Source: a virus
Reading direction: 5' to 3' (one strand)
DNA length: 64,000 nucleotides
IMG/VR virus record: IMGVR_UViG_3300026484_000001
Coordinates: 1 to 64,000 of that record
A program made the position numbers and the translations under genes. Positions 26,820 to 35,356 of this stretch are shown here, piece by piece (the stretch's first letter is position 1; each line of letters begins with the position of its first letter). The notes beneath the pieces are model-generated. The model saw only the letters and a list, made by a program, of their open reading frames with translations, had not been told where the DNA came from and did not search any database.

Positions 26820-28084
26820 TGGCTACTATTAATAAGACTGGTGCATATGGTACTAACTCACATGCAGAGGGCTATGGAACCATAGCATACGGATCTAACT
26901 CTCATGCTGAGGGTTATAAGACCATCGCATCAGGACCTAACTCTCATGCAGAAGGCGACCAAACACAAGCATTGAATTTTGCTTCTCATGCAGAAGGATC
27001 TAGATCAATCGCCAGAGGTTCGTTTTCTCATGCTGAGGGTGTTAGAACACTTTCTGATGAGTTTTCTACACATGCTGAGGGATATGATACTACTGCTAGT
27101 GGGTATATTTCACATGCGGAGGGATATAAAACTACTGCTAGTGGATCAAGGTCTCATGCTGAGGGATATAAAACTACTGCTAGTGGTGCTGCGTCACACT
27201 CACAAGGTCGCTATACGACTGCTAATGGAGATGATTCACATTCAGCTGGGTATAACAGTTCTAGTAATGCTCACGGTTCTTATGCATATGGTGCGAACTA
27301 TGATTCTGATGGAACTACTAATTCTAGAAGTTATGCTGAAGCATCGGGAATTGGGTCTTGGACACATGGGTACGGTACTTCAGCAGACACATATTTGGGT
27401 TTCGCACATGGTTTTAATTCACATGCAAAGGCTGATTATTCATTCGTGAGTGGTCGAAATGTTGATGCTTATGTGAAAGACCAAAAAGTCATGGGTGTAT
27501 ATAATCTCAGAAACGATGATGCTGCATTTATATATGGGCTGGGTGATGTTCCATCAGATTCACTTATTGAGGCTCGAAATGGTTTTGAGATTTTCTTTGA
27601 CGGGAGAATTAAGTCGCCTATGCAAACATTTGCGCAAATAAAAGACTTATCTAATGACAAGTCACTAACTACTCGCGAATATGTACATAATAAAGAACTT
27701 TCCAACACTAAGGTCGGAAATGTATATATGGATCTTCTTCTTGAGCAAAATTATGATACTATGATGACTGCTGACATGGAAGTTTCACTTCCTATAAATG
27801 TTGATGCTGGTCGTAATGGATTTATAACTTTTAGACAAGATGACCAAAACTTTGGAAATGTGATTACTAAATGGGCTTCGCCATTTCACTTTCAAGATGG
27901 ATTGATATTACAACCAAATTTGGGTCGTAACATGGTAACGACATTTGAGTATAAAGTGATGAACGAAGACAATATTTTAGTGTCTAAAGTCTCCGAATAC
28001 AGAGAACATTTACCACTTCAAGCTGATGAGTTTGGTCTTGATGATCTAGCTATCAATACGACTGGTGATTTACTTCTGGTTTAG
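26819..28084 (+). CDS. Tail fibre with SHAEG repeats and C-terminal beta domain, 421 aa
   Basis: Residues 8-150 repeat the SHAEG unit about ten times, continuing the pattern of the previous gene. Residues 150-215 are degenerate units. From about 220 the repeats stop and a mixed domain leads to a beta module 'GRNGFITFRQDDQNFGNVITK' like the ends of the fibres at 21479 and 28132. The stop codon lies in the loop of a strong hairpin. It may be the distal half of a two-subunit fibre. Confidence 0.75.
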   Translation: MATINKTGAYGTNSHAEGYGTIAYGSNSHAEGYKTIASGPNSHAEGDQTQALNFASHAEGSRSIARGSFSHAEGVRTLSDEFSTHAEGYDTTASGYISHAEGYKTTASGSRSHAEGYKTTASGAASHSQGRYTTANGDDSHSAGYNSSSNAHGSYAYGANYDSDGTTNSRSYAEASGIGSWTHGYGTSADTYLGFAHGFNSHAKADYSFVSGRNVDAYVKDQKVMGVYNLRNDDAAFIYGLGDVPSDSLIEARNGFEIFFDGRIKSPMQTFAQIKDLSNDKSLTTREYVHNKELSNTKVGNVYMDLLLEQNYDTMMTADMEVSLPINVDAGRNGFITFRQDDQNFGNVITKWASPFHFQDGLILQPNLGRNMVTTFEYKVMNEDNILVSKVSEYREHLPLQADEFGLDDLAINTTGDLLLV

Positions 28085-28094
28085 AACCAGAAGT
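28072..28094 (+). terminator. Strong hairpin with the stop codon in its loop
   Basis: Perfect 10-bp stem ACTTCTGGTT / AACCAGAAGT with TAG (the fibre stop codon) as the 3-nt loop. A late-type element starts 5 nt later. Confidence 0.65.
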
Positions 28095-28098
28095 CACC

Positions 28099-28107
28099 TT
28101 AAATATA
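28099..28107 (+). promoter_or_regulatory. Late-promoter-like element TTAAATATA
   Basis: Directly after a hairpin and 24 nt before the ATG at 28132. Confidence 0.65.
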
Positions 28108-28131
28108 AATAATAAAACATAAGGATAAAAT

Positions 28132-29118
28132 ATGGCAAACTTACTTCCAGCTGATCTCAATAACAGTACAGGAAATGTAATAGCTGAGACAGACATATTT
28201 CTGGTACAACAAGCTGGTAATCAGTTTGTTTCTCAACTTGATTACACGACACTACTTTCAGGAGCAGTGAGACGATATGAAATGGGTGTTGCAAACGGTG
28301 TCTGTACACTTGATGCGAATACTTTAATTCCAACTCAATTCCTCCCAGCTTTGGCTATTTCCGATGTGTATGTGGTGGCTGATATCGCCGAAAGGGATGC
28401 ATTAACGGTTCAATCCGGAGATGTTGCTAAAGTGGTTGATTCTGATGGTTCTGGTAGCCCACAAACATATATCTGGTCTGATATTCAAAGTGCGTGGATT
28501 GATTTCCAAGAAACTTCTGATGTTATTTCAGTTAATGGTTATACTGGAGTAGTTTCTCTTACGACTACTGATGTTTCTGACTCTACTGACAAAAGATACT
28601 TAAATGATACTGAACTGATTAATGTACAATTGATCGGGACTACTGACCACAATTATCTATTAGATACAGAACTTGACAAACTTACAGCTTTAGAGGGTGT
28701 TGATAAAAGAGTTCTATTAGATACAGAACTTGACAAACTTACAGCTTTAGAGGGTGTTGATAAAAGAGTTCTTTCTGATGCTGAACTCGCTAAATTAACT
28801 CGTCTTGATAACCAAAGCACTGTTACCTCTGCCGCAAATATAGCTATTGATTTATCTTTAGCACAAACATTTGAGTTCGTTGCTGACCAAGACTTCACTC
28901 TTGAGTTTGCTAGTAATGTAGTTGCCGGACAAACGGGATTCATAACTATAACTCAAGATGCATCTGGGTCAAGATTAATGACTCTTGGTACTGGGTATGT
29001 TACACAAGGTGGTAATGCAATCACACTTACTACAACTGCTGATGCTGTTGATGTGATTGAATATAAGGCTATTTCATCATCAGTAATTGTTCTATCTTTG
29101 GTAGCTGATGTAAAATAA
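28132..29118 (+). CDS. Tail fibre-type protein, 328 aa
   Basis: AAGGA site. The middle has 'DVISVNGYTGVVSLTTTDVSD', a common tail-fibre shaft motif. It is followed by a perfect tandem repeat of 19 residues ('LDTELDKLTALEGVDKRVL' twice, with a third degraded copy before and after). The C-terminal about 85 residues match the end module of the fibre at 21479. The gene has its own late-type promoter and a terminator, so it forms a single-gene unit. Confidence 0.75.
   Translation: MANLLPADLNNSTGNVIAETDIFLVQQAGNQFVSQLDYTTLLSGAVRRYEMGVANGVCTLDANTLIPTQFLPALAISDVYVVADIAERDALTVQSGDVAKVVDSDGSGSPQTYIWSDIQSAWIDFQETSDVISVNGYTGVVSLTTTDVSDSTDKRYLNDTELINVQLIGTTDHNYLLDTELDKLTALEGVDKRVLLDTELDKLTALEGVDKRVLSDAELAKLTRLDNQSTVTSAANIAIDLSLAQTFEFVADQDFTLEFASNVVAGQTGFITITQDASGSRLMTLGTGYVTQGGNAITLTTTADAVDVIEYKAISSSVIVLSLVADVK
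28657..28770 (+). repeat. Perfect 57-bp tandem duplication
   Basis: Two identical 57-bp copies (28657-28713 and 28714-28770) in frame, adding 19 residues. Identity at all positions indicates a recent duplication. Confidence 0.92.
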
Positions 29119-29134
29119 GGGACTTTGGTCCCTT
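29117..29134 (+). terminator. Hairpin terminator
   Basis: AAGGGAC / GTCCCTT stem with a 4-nt loop, starting at the fibre stop codon. The 3' arm merges into the next late-type element. Confidence 0.6.
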
Positions 29135-29141
29135 AAATATA
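29133..29141 (+). promoter_or_regulatory. Late-promoter-like element TTAAATATA
   Basis: Begins in the last two bases of the preceding hairpin. The next ATG (29203) is 61 nt away, giving a longer leader than usual. Confidence 0.55.
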
Positions 29142-29202
29142 TAAAATGGAACTTTATACTTATACAGTTCAATGAAAATAGTCAAATACATAGGAGATAT
29201 CT

Positions 29203-30618
29203 ATGGCAAAAATTATTGACCCGGATCTTTTAGAAAGATCCTCTTCAAGTGACAAATTGGGTGAAGATGGTAATATATGGATCGAAACGGCTACTGGAAC
29301 TATTTCTATGGCTTCATATGGTTCACTTACTACTGATGGTGCGACTATACAAGCAGTATATTCGTACTTAAAAGAAGAATGGAAAACAGATGCTGCATTA
29401 ATCAAATACCCTTTCCCGATGGTTGCTATTACACCAGAGCAATTTGAGTTCGTTGATGCATGGCAACCAGCTGACATCAATACGGTAAATCTTTTTAGAG
29501 ATGGTGGTTTCGCAATTAAGAATGCTGATGGTTCATCAGCGGAAGAGTTCGTTGGAGCAATCACACTAGGAACTATTGGTACTGACGATCAAGTTTACTT
29601 CCAACAAGTTTTAGACGGTGCTTCAGCTGATGTTGTTTTAACAGGTGCTGTTAATCAGTGTGTAAAAGTTTACGGTGATGGTGGAGGGCATGGTATTGAT
29701 AATGCGTCAGCATTAGATTATCGTTCATACTTTAAGATTTTCGTTCGTGAGCAAGCAAAATTATATGCTCAATCACAATTAAGTGATATCGGTGTTACGA
29801 CTTTCACATACCAAGCTTATCGTTTTCCACTAGCAAATGCTGATGATCTTAAAGTCACTGTTGCTGATTCTGGAATTGATAGTGACGGTGATGGTGTAGC
29901 TGATGTTGCTCCATATTCTGATATGAATATCACATACTTCGCTACTCCGGTACAAAGAACAATTGGTGCTAGTGATTATGACTTTGATGTTATTATCGAT
30001 GCTGATGTTGCTGGTGACGGTGAATTACCAACTGCTGAACAAATCTATGAATTCGTAGAATGGTCGTTGAGACAAAATTCGGATATTGATGCTGGTGATG
30101 GAACTGTTATAGGTAAAACTGCAAGCTCATTACTGAAATTTGTTGGTGAAACACTTGTTACTGAAACTGGTGTATTTATTGATGACTTTAGTTCAACTGA
30201 CATCAATAGAATTGAATTCTATGATGTCACTGGTGTAAAAAGAACTTTTCCATTCGTTGCGGCAGGATCTATTAACTTTAATGATAACCTTGTATCTGAT
30301 TCTGGTGCTGTTTATCGTATGTTCTTCACAGATGCAAATGGTTCTAACTTTGGAGATGATGATGCTCTTATCGTTCAAGATAACAACTTAGTTGATATTG
30401 CTGGTGATGTTACTGGATCTCAAGTTCAATTTACTTTTGATTACGATGGTAACACACAAGGTGGTAGAACTGCTGCTACTGATGCTGCTATCACAGTTGT
30501 TGCAATTGGGCTTGATAAAGCACAATATGTTAAGGCTACTTCGACTATCGGTCGTTCTAGTTCAAACTCTGTGTCTTTAGTTGCATCACTAGAAAGAAAT
30601 TACTCGAATCCCATTTAG
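29203..30618 (+). CDS. Tail/baseplate structural protein, 471 aa
   Basis: AGGAG site. Residues about 45-115 ('AVYSYLKEEWKTDAALIKYP' ... 'GGFAIKNADG') match a domain in the gene at 34209 ('LYRAVEAEWKVGGSLMREPL' ... 'GSYARKNAQG'), so the two share a structural module. The rest alternates beta domains with many Asp/Gly loops. The frame ends 'NPI' at TAG, but a second frame continues in a protein-like way for 27 codons (see 30611). Confidence 0.75.
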   Translation: MAKIIDPDLLERSSSSDKLGEDGNIWIETATGTISMASYGSLTTDGATIQAVYSYLKEEWKTDAALIKYPFPMVAITPEQFEFVDAWQPADINTVNLFRDGGFAIKNADGSSAEEFVGAITLGTIGTDDQVYFQQVLDGASADVVLTGAVNQCVKVYGDGGGHGIDNASALDYRSYFKIFVREQAKLYAQSQLSDIGVTTFTYQAYRFPLANADDLKVTVADSGIDSDGDGVADVAPYSDMNITYFATPVQRTIGASDYDFDVIIDADVAGDGELPTAEQIYEFVEWSLRQNSDIDAGDGTVIGKTASSLLKFVGETLVTETGVFIDDFSSTDINRIEFYDVTGVKRTFPFVAAGSINFNDNLVSDSGAVYRMFFTDANGSNFGDDDALIVQDNNLVDIAGDVTGSQVQFTFDYDGNTQGGRTAATDAAITVVAIGLDKAQYVKATSTIGRSSSNSVSLVASLERNYSNPI

Positions 30619-30694
30619 TGACGGTGTAAAATCAGTAGATGGTAAATTATTCGTATCAAGTGATGGCTTGATATGGACTGCCAAAGAGGATTAG
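30611..30694 (+). other. Possible +1-frame extension of the 471-aa protein
   Basis: One codon before the TAG, the mRNA reads CCC-A. A +1 slip onto CCA opens a 27-codon frame 'PFSDGVKSVDGKLFVSSD' + 'GLIWTAKED' ending at TAG 30692. The composition is protein-like and ends just before a terminator hairpin. +1 slippage on CCC proline codons is known for structural genes of Listeria phage PSA. It could also be a simple frameshift mutation. Confidence 0.45.
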
Positions 30695-30711
30695 CACTGC
30701 GATTCACTCAT

Positions 30712-30731
30712 AAGAGCCTTTAGAGGCTCTT
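30712..30731 (+). terminator. Hairpin terminator
   Basis: AAGAGCC / GGCTCTT, 7-bp stem, 6-nt loop, followed by AAATATTTTT. The best intrinsic terminator in the tail region. Confidence 0.7.
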
Positions 30732-30738
30732 AAATATT
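30730..30738 (+). promoter_or_regulatory. Late-promoter-like element TTAAATATT
   Basis: Overlaps the last two bases of the terminator stem. ATG at 30756 is 17 nt away. Confidence 0.55.
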
Positions 30739-30755
30739 TTTAATAAGGAAAGAAA

Positions 30756-31844
30756 ATGAGCAATTTATTTCAAAGTAAATTCACAGCAGCACAAATGGAG
30801 TTATCTATATCTAAAAATATAGAAGGACCAACATATGTGTATTGCAATACTTCAACTGATTTAGATACATATTTTAACGAAAGTCTAAAAAATGGAGATA
30901 ATATTAAATTTATTCTATCGTCTGATGTAGTACATACTTTAAATTTATCAATAAAAGATATTACCCTTTCTAATCTAATATTAGAGTTTAGGTCTAATTC
31001 AGCAGATAAAGCAACTATAGAATTCTTATCAGATAAAGATCGGGGATCTACTATTTATAGTTGGAACTGTAATTTAAAATTTAATAGAATTAAATTTACT
31101 AGACTTAATACTGACGGAAGTGCTAATACGAAAAATATTTCATTAATATCCTTTAACAACTCCTCTACTAGGATCATAAACTCTACTCAAGATGATACTA
31201 CGGACGATAATGTTAATAGTTTATTTGGAATTATAGCATCAGAAAATAGTTTTTTAAAGATAGAGTATTCAAATTTTGATAGAACTTCTGTAGCAGTTTA
31301 TAATGGAAGTTATTTATTACTATATGGTACAAATTCATTACTATCTAATGGAGATAGTGTAGATGATGGAGTTATATCTTTATGGAACGGAAGTTATATT
31401 AATGTTTTAGGTGATATTACTATTGGAGGAAGTTCTACAGATAGTAATATACCTAATTGTGTACTACTTGCAGAAAATTCACATATGGATTATACAGCTG
31501 GTGGAAAATTTATTTTCCAAAATATAGGATCAGGAAACTGTTTTAAAGCTACTGGTGGTGCAGTAATTGATGCAACAAGTATAGAAGGAGATATTAGTAA
31601 TATTACTGGTTCATATAATATATTAAATGAAGTAGATACTAAAGGATCTTTAGTTTTTGATACTAATATTAAAGGTGTTAGTACCCCTATAACATCTGGA
31701 GATATTAAAGTAGGAAGTGGTAAATTAACTATAAATAAAGAGTATTTGTTTAGTTCGGACTTTGGAAGTAGTTTACCTACAGAAGATCCTGGAGTATCTG
31801 GTACATTATGGAATAATGCTGGAGTGTTATCTATATCAGTTTAG
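30756..31844 (+). CDS. Beta-helix tail spike-like protein, 362 aa
   Basis: AAGGA site. Residues about 45-290 show parallel beta-helix features: short strands with stacked Asn/Ser/Gly ('NISLISFNNSSTRIINSTQ', 'NSLLSNGDSVDDGVISLWNG'). The end 'LPTEDPGVSGTLWNNAGVLS' is a C-terminal module seen on many phage tail proteins. Codon use is markedly richer in ATA/TTA/AAT than flanking genes, suggesting acquisition from a lower-GC source. Possible receptor binding or glycan hydrolysis; no catalytic site identified. Confidence 0.7.
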   Translation: MSNLFQSKFTAAQMELSISKNIEGPTYVYCNTSTDLDTYFNESLKNGDNIKFILSSDVVHTLNLSIKDITLSNLILEFRSNSADKATIEFLSDKDRGSTIYSWNCNLKFNRIKFTRLNTDGSANTKNISLISFNNSSTRIINSTQDDTTDDNVNSLFGIIASENSFLKIEYSNFDRTSVAVYNGSYLLLYGTNSLLSNGDSVDDGVISLWNGSYINVLGDITIGGSSTDSNIPNCVLLAENSHMDYTAGGKFIFQNIGSGNCFKATGGAVIDATSIEGDISNITGSYNILNEVDTKGSLVFDTNIKGVSTPITSGDIKVGSGKLTINKEYLFSSDFGSSLPTEDPGVSGTLWNNAGVLSISV

Positions 31845-31857
31845 ATTAATTTTTAGT

Positions 31858-31873
31858 CCTCACTTAGGTGAGG
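31858..31873 (+). terminator. Short hairpin
   Basis: CCTCAC / GTGAGG with a TTAG loop, 13 nt after the spike stop. No T tract follows. The next ORF has no late-type element here, so readthrough is likely. Confidence 0.4.
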
Positions 31874-31989
31874 TCTATAAAGTCAATAAAAATAAAGGAT
31901 TGTTATTTACATATTATAGTGATGTTGGAATAGGAATTACATTCCAAATAGGTGATAATGTTGAAGTAGATAATATAGGAGAATATGAA

Positions 31990-34173
31990 ATGGCATATAT
32001 TTACGACAAGGCTTATGCGTCTGATGACGATGATGTTTCATCACACACCGGAGTTTTACCCAAATATGATGTTGGAGATATGCTAGTTTGGATTGTGCAT
32101 AAAGATAGTGCGACAGGTACGCATTTAACGGTGCCAGATGGTTGGACACAAGGATATGCTGACTCTATGCAAAATGAGATATTAATATGCTACAAAGTTG
32201 CTGAAGACGACGAAACTGCTCCCAGTACTTCGAGCTCAGATACGGATGCATTCCAGTCCACATTAATTTCTGCGAAAGCTTGTAGTGGTGTAGGAACTAT
32301 TTTTAGTGTCAAGGATTCTGATGGAATCCCGGAAACTGTTCATAGTTTCAACCAGGACTCGGATTCTTCGATTGGTGGGGTTTCGATCGTTTTTGCGTCG
32401 TGGAGTTCAACTGGGGGTGGGACTATTTCGCCTTTTGGATTCAACCTCATAAACGAAGAAAGTACGAGTGCCGCAATGACCATTAATGCATTTCCAATAA
32501 ACGATTTATCAGATACACCTGATATACACTTTCAACACTCGGCTAGTAGATCATATGGATTTTTCCAATTCGAGTTATTGGACGATGGTGATGGGTTCCA
32601 AGGCGGAAGTGTGACAAATTCAATTAATATGATTGAAAATTGTATAGATGGTCCACTAAACTCAACTACTGGCGATATTTCAATTAATACTATAAATGGT
32701 ATAACTGTTGATAACACAGATACTGTTATTCAGGATGGATATACAGATAAGGGTGTCAGCTACATTCAAAAGGCTGTGTATGTTAAAGTTACAAAGGGAA
32801 ATTTCTTTTCTGGTGTAGAGCTGACTTTTAATGAAGTCCAAGATTTTCAAACAGATAACCCACTTTTCTTATTCAATGTTTATACTGATAGACCGAAATA
32901 TAAGCCTCCTATTGGTAACGGTGATATGGGTGTTTTCGTGTATCTAATGGATACATCTGGTAATTATAAAGTATGGAATATAGATGCTGCGGATGCTGCG
33001 GTCAAAATTATATCTCAAGATAGAAGTTTTGTACTAGATCTTCAGAGCACTACATACATGGACTCTTCCGGAACTCTCGATCTTTTAAATATAGAGAAAG
33101 TCGGGTTCGGTCAAAACACTAGAAGTATCAATGCTTCATACTTTGATGTTTCTAGAATGTACCTTATTACATCTTCTGTTTTTTATGGTGGGTCTGTTAA
33201 TATCCCGTCTAAGATAGATGATCTTTTAAAATTTCAAACTGGGGCTATAATGAATGTTTTCCTAAAACAAGGTAAAAACATTCTTTCTCATATTCCGCTT
33301 GATTTTGGTGGCGGTAAATATATACATTTTGACGATAAAGATATTTCCATTTCATTCCCGAAACCATATGATTTGGATACAAGAAACTTGAACTTTCACT
33401 GTAGAGATAATGTAATGGGAATTAGATTTGATATGACTGATACATCAGTTGTTAATATTCACAACTTTGTAATCTCTGGCGAACTTAAGTTTTTCTTTAT
33501 TGGGGAAACTCTTTCGGGCGATATACAAATTACGAGTTCAACTCTAGCTAACATTGGAGATAATAATTTGTCTTCTAATATGAGTTTTAATGGATGTAAA
33601 TTTGTTGGGTGTGACCCGATAAATTCTGACGGTTCAACAATTTCGTCAACAGAATTTATTAATACAACTTTAAATCCTTCTGACTTTTCAAAATGTTCTT
33701 CTTTAACATTCAGTTCATATGATGGAAAAGAAGCTGTTTTTATAGATGCAAGTATAACTGGATCTGTAGACTTTCTAGATCTAGTCTTTGATGGTTCCGG
33801 TGATGATGTTTATTGGGGTGGAACTTCAGGCACTTTAACTGTGAACTTGTTCGGAACTTCGAATGCATCGTCATTCAGTAGTGCCGGAGGAGATGTGGTT
33901 TTTGTGAAGACTCATACTCTTTCTATTCCTGGTCTAGAAGACGGTTCTGAAGTTAGGGTTTATAAAAAGTCAGATATGACTGAAATTATGGGGGAAGAGA
34001 GTACGACAAATGGATTTTCACAAACTTTTAACTACACATCAGATGTGGATGTAGTTATTACGATCGTTTCCCTCGGCTTCATTAATCAGAGATTTGAGTA
34101 CACATTGACTGATAGTGACTCTTCAATCCCTATAAAACAGATTGTGGACAGAACTTATCTCAATCCAGAATAA
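31990..34173 (+). CDS. Large tail spike/fibre protein, about 727 aa
   Basis: The ATG at 31990 has TAGGAGA (31976-31982). The same frame stays open upstream to about 31762 with protein-like sequence ('FQIGDNVEVDNIGEYE'), so an upstream non-ATG start is possible. The N-terminal domain (to about 210) is a jelly-roll-like sandwich. Residues 280-640 have beta-helix character ('SSLTFSSYDGKEAVFIDASI'), and the C-terminal 80 residues form an Ig-like domain. Likely host recognition; no enzyme motif seen. Confidence 0.7.
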   Translation: MAYIYDKAYASDDDDVSSHTGVLPKYDVGDMLVWIVHKDSATGTHLTVPDGWTQGYADSMQNEILICYKVAEDDETAPSTSSSDTDAFQSTLISAKACSGVGTIFSVKDSDGIPETVHSFNQDSDSSIGGVSIVFASWSSTGGGTISPFGFNLINEESTSAAMTINAFPINDLSDTPDIHFQHSASRSYGFFQFELLDDGDGFQGGSVTNSINMIENCIDGPLNSTTGDISINTINGITVDNTDTVIQDGYTDKGVSYIQKAVYVKVTKGNFFSGVELTFNEVQDFQTDNPLFLFNVYTDRPKYKPPIGNGDMGVFVYLMDTSGNYKVWNIDAADAAVKIISQDRSFVLDLQSTTYMDSSGTLDLLNIEKVGFGQNTRSINASYFDVSRMYLITSSVFYGGSVNIPSKIDDLLKFQTGAIMNVFLKQGKNILSHIPLDFGGGKYIHFDDKDISISFPKPYDLDTRNLNFHCRDNVMGIRFDMTDTSVVNIHNFVISGELKFFFIGETLSGDIQITSSTLANIGDNNLSSNMSFNGCKFVGCDPINSDGSTISSTEFINTTLNPSDFSKCSSLTFSSYDGKEAVFIDASITGSVDFLDLVFDGSGDDVYWGGTSGTLTVNLFGTSNASSFSSAGGDVVFVKTHTLSIPGLEDGSEVRVYKKSDMTEIMGEESTTNGFSQTFNYTSDVDVVITIVSLGFINQRFEYTLTDSDSSIPIKQIVDRTYLNPE

Positions 34174-34178
34174 ATTAA

Positions 34179-34187
34179 TTAAATAAT
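34179..34187 (+). promoter_or_regulatory. Late-promoter-like element TTAAATAAT
   Basis: In the 35-nt gap before the ATG at 34209. Confidence 0.5.
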
Positions 34188-34208
34188 GTTAAACAATAGG
34201 AGAATTGG

Positions 34209-34688
34209 ATGAAATACAAAGTAATGAGTGACACGAGTAATCAGTTTGAAGGAATTGAGATTGATTATGTGATCGATGACACTACGATTGACAGAGAGTT
34301 GAAGTTTCTAGGCGAAGACTACACACTTCAACAAAATGGAAAAATACTTGTTCTTGGAAACAAAGACAGAGTTATAACAATTATGGATGTGACACCACCC
34401 AAGGTAGATGAAAAACCTACTTTGAAAGTGAACGAAACATTTGAGATCTTTTTTGGTACAAAAGAAATTGCTGTAAGTGTTGACTGTACATATGAGGAGT
34501 TATACAGAGCAGTTGAGGCTGAGTGGAAAGTTGGTGGTTCTCTTATGCGAGAACCACTACCACTTGATTACACTGAAAGATTTTCTCAACTGACATTCCT
34601 CAATGATTGGAATTTCGCAGAGGGATCACTTAAACACATGAAAAAAGGCTCTTATGCAAGAAAAAATGCACAAGGTCGTAACCAATAG
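34209..34688 (+). CDS. Structural protein sharing a module with the 471-aa protein, 159 aa
   Basis: TAGGAG site. Residues about 95-158 match residues 45-115 of the product at 29203 (EWK core, then K-x-G-S/F-x-x-(R/K)-K-N-A). The first 90 residues are a separate beta domain. Such small proteins occur in baseplate/fibre regions beside the EWK-type protein that follows here. Precise role unknown. Confidence 0.65.
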   Translation: MKYKVMSDTSNQFEGIEIDYVIDDTTIDRELKFLGEDYTLQQNGKILVLGNKDRVITIMDVTPPKVDEKPTLKVNETFEIFFGTKEIAVSVDCTYEELYRAVEAEWKVGGSLMREPLPLDYTERFSQLTFLNDWNFAEGSLKHMKKGSYARKNAQGRNQ

Positions 34689-34696
34689 GAGAATAT

Positions 34697-35356
34697 ATGT
34701 CTAAAGTAACTTTTGATGGTGCAAGTCGCACAATTATCGTTAATCAAGGTGAAAGTGTCATCAATGTTCAAATAGACATATATTCTGAGTGGAAAAGATG
34801 GATCCGCGAGGGTTCAAATTCTATGTACCCTCAAGCCTTGAGAACATTCGGTGGTGATGCAACGGTTGGCGGTCAAACTGCTCCGAGGTATTTCTTCCTT
34901 GTGAATAATTGGCATGTAGTGGTTGATGGGCAATATGTTCAATTTGCAACTAACTTGTATTCAGATGATGGCGAAAGCCCTTTCATCTTACAAAATGGTG
35001 CGGAAACACTGAACAAGGTATCTGATGCTCCTTCAATCTTAGTTGATGGGACTGGATCACTCACACCAGAGGAGCATGATGCTCTTATGGAAATTAGTTC
35101 TGATATAATTTTAGCATCCGATGTCATCCTTGATGAAATAGCTTCTGGAAAGACAGATACTTTACAAGCTATTCTTTCAGGTAAAAATGATGTTCTAAGT
35201 GCGATCAACTCTTCTAAAGATGAGGTTATAGCTAAAATCACTTCAGAGAAAGACAGTCTTAATGATAGATTAATTATCATGCAAACTGAACTATCCGACA
35301 AGTTGAATATAATAGCAGATTTATCCGTGAATTATAAATATAAGGCATTCTTGTAA
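34697..35356 (+). CDS. Tail protein with EWK/VDGN-type N-terminal domain, 219 aa
   Basis: TAGGAG site. The N-terminal 105 residues carry a pattern widespread in tail genes: 'VQIDIYSEWKRWIREGSNSM', 'RTFGGD', 'RYFFLVNNWHVVVDG', 'NLYSDDGESPF'. Residues about 120-205 are a regular heptad coiled coil, suggesting a trimeric stalk. The stop overlaps the next ATG (TAATG). Likely a minor fibre or baseplate decoration. Confidence 0.7.
   Translation: MSKVTFDGASRTIIVNQGESVINVQIDIYSEWKRWIREGSNSMYPQALRTFGGDATVGGQTAPRYFFLVNNWHVVVDGQYVQFATNLYSDDGESPFILQNGAETLNKVSDAPSILVDGTGSLTPEEHDALMEISSDIILASDVILDEIASGKTDTLQAILSGKNDVLSAINSSKDEVIAKITSEKDSLNDRLIIMQTELSDKLNIIADLSVNYKYKAFL

Noticed and set aside
26017-27449. 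Several Met/Leu-rich overlapping ORFs in the fibre genes
   Set aside because: They are other-frame readings of the SHAEG repeats and have no ribosome sites.
23558-28084. Diversity-generating retroelement in the fibre genes
   Set aside because: Repeats could suggest variable regions, but no reverse transcriptase or template repeat is seen in the window.
25248-28084. CRISPR array
   Set aside because: The regular repeats lie within open reading frames and encode protein; there is no spacer/repeat pattern.
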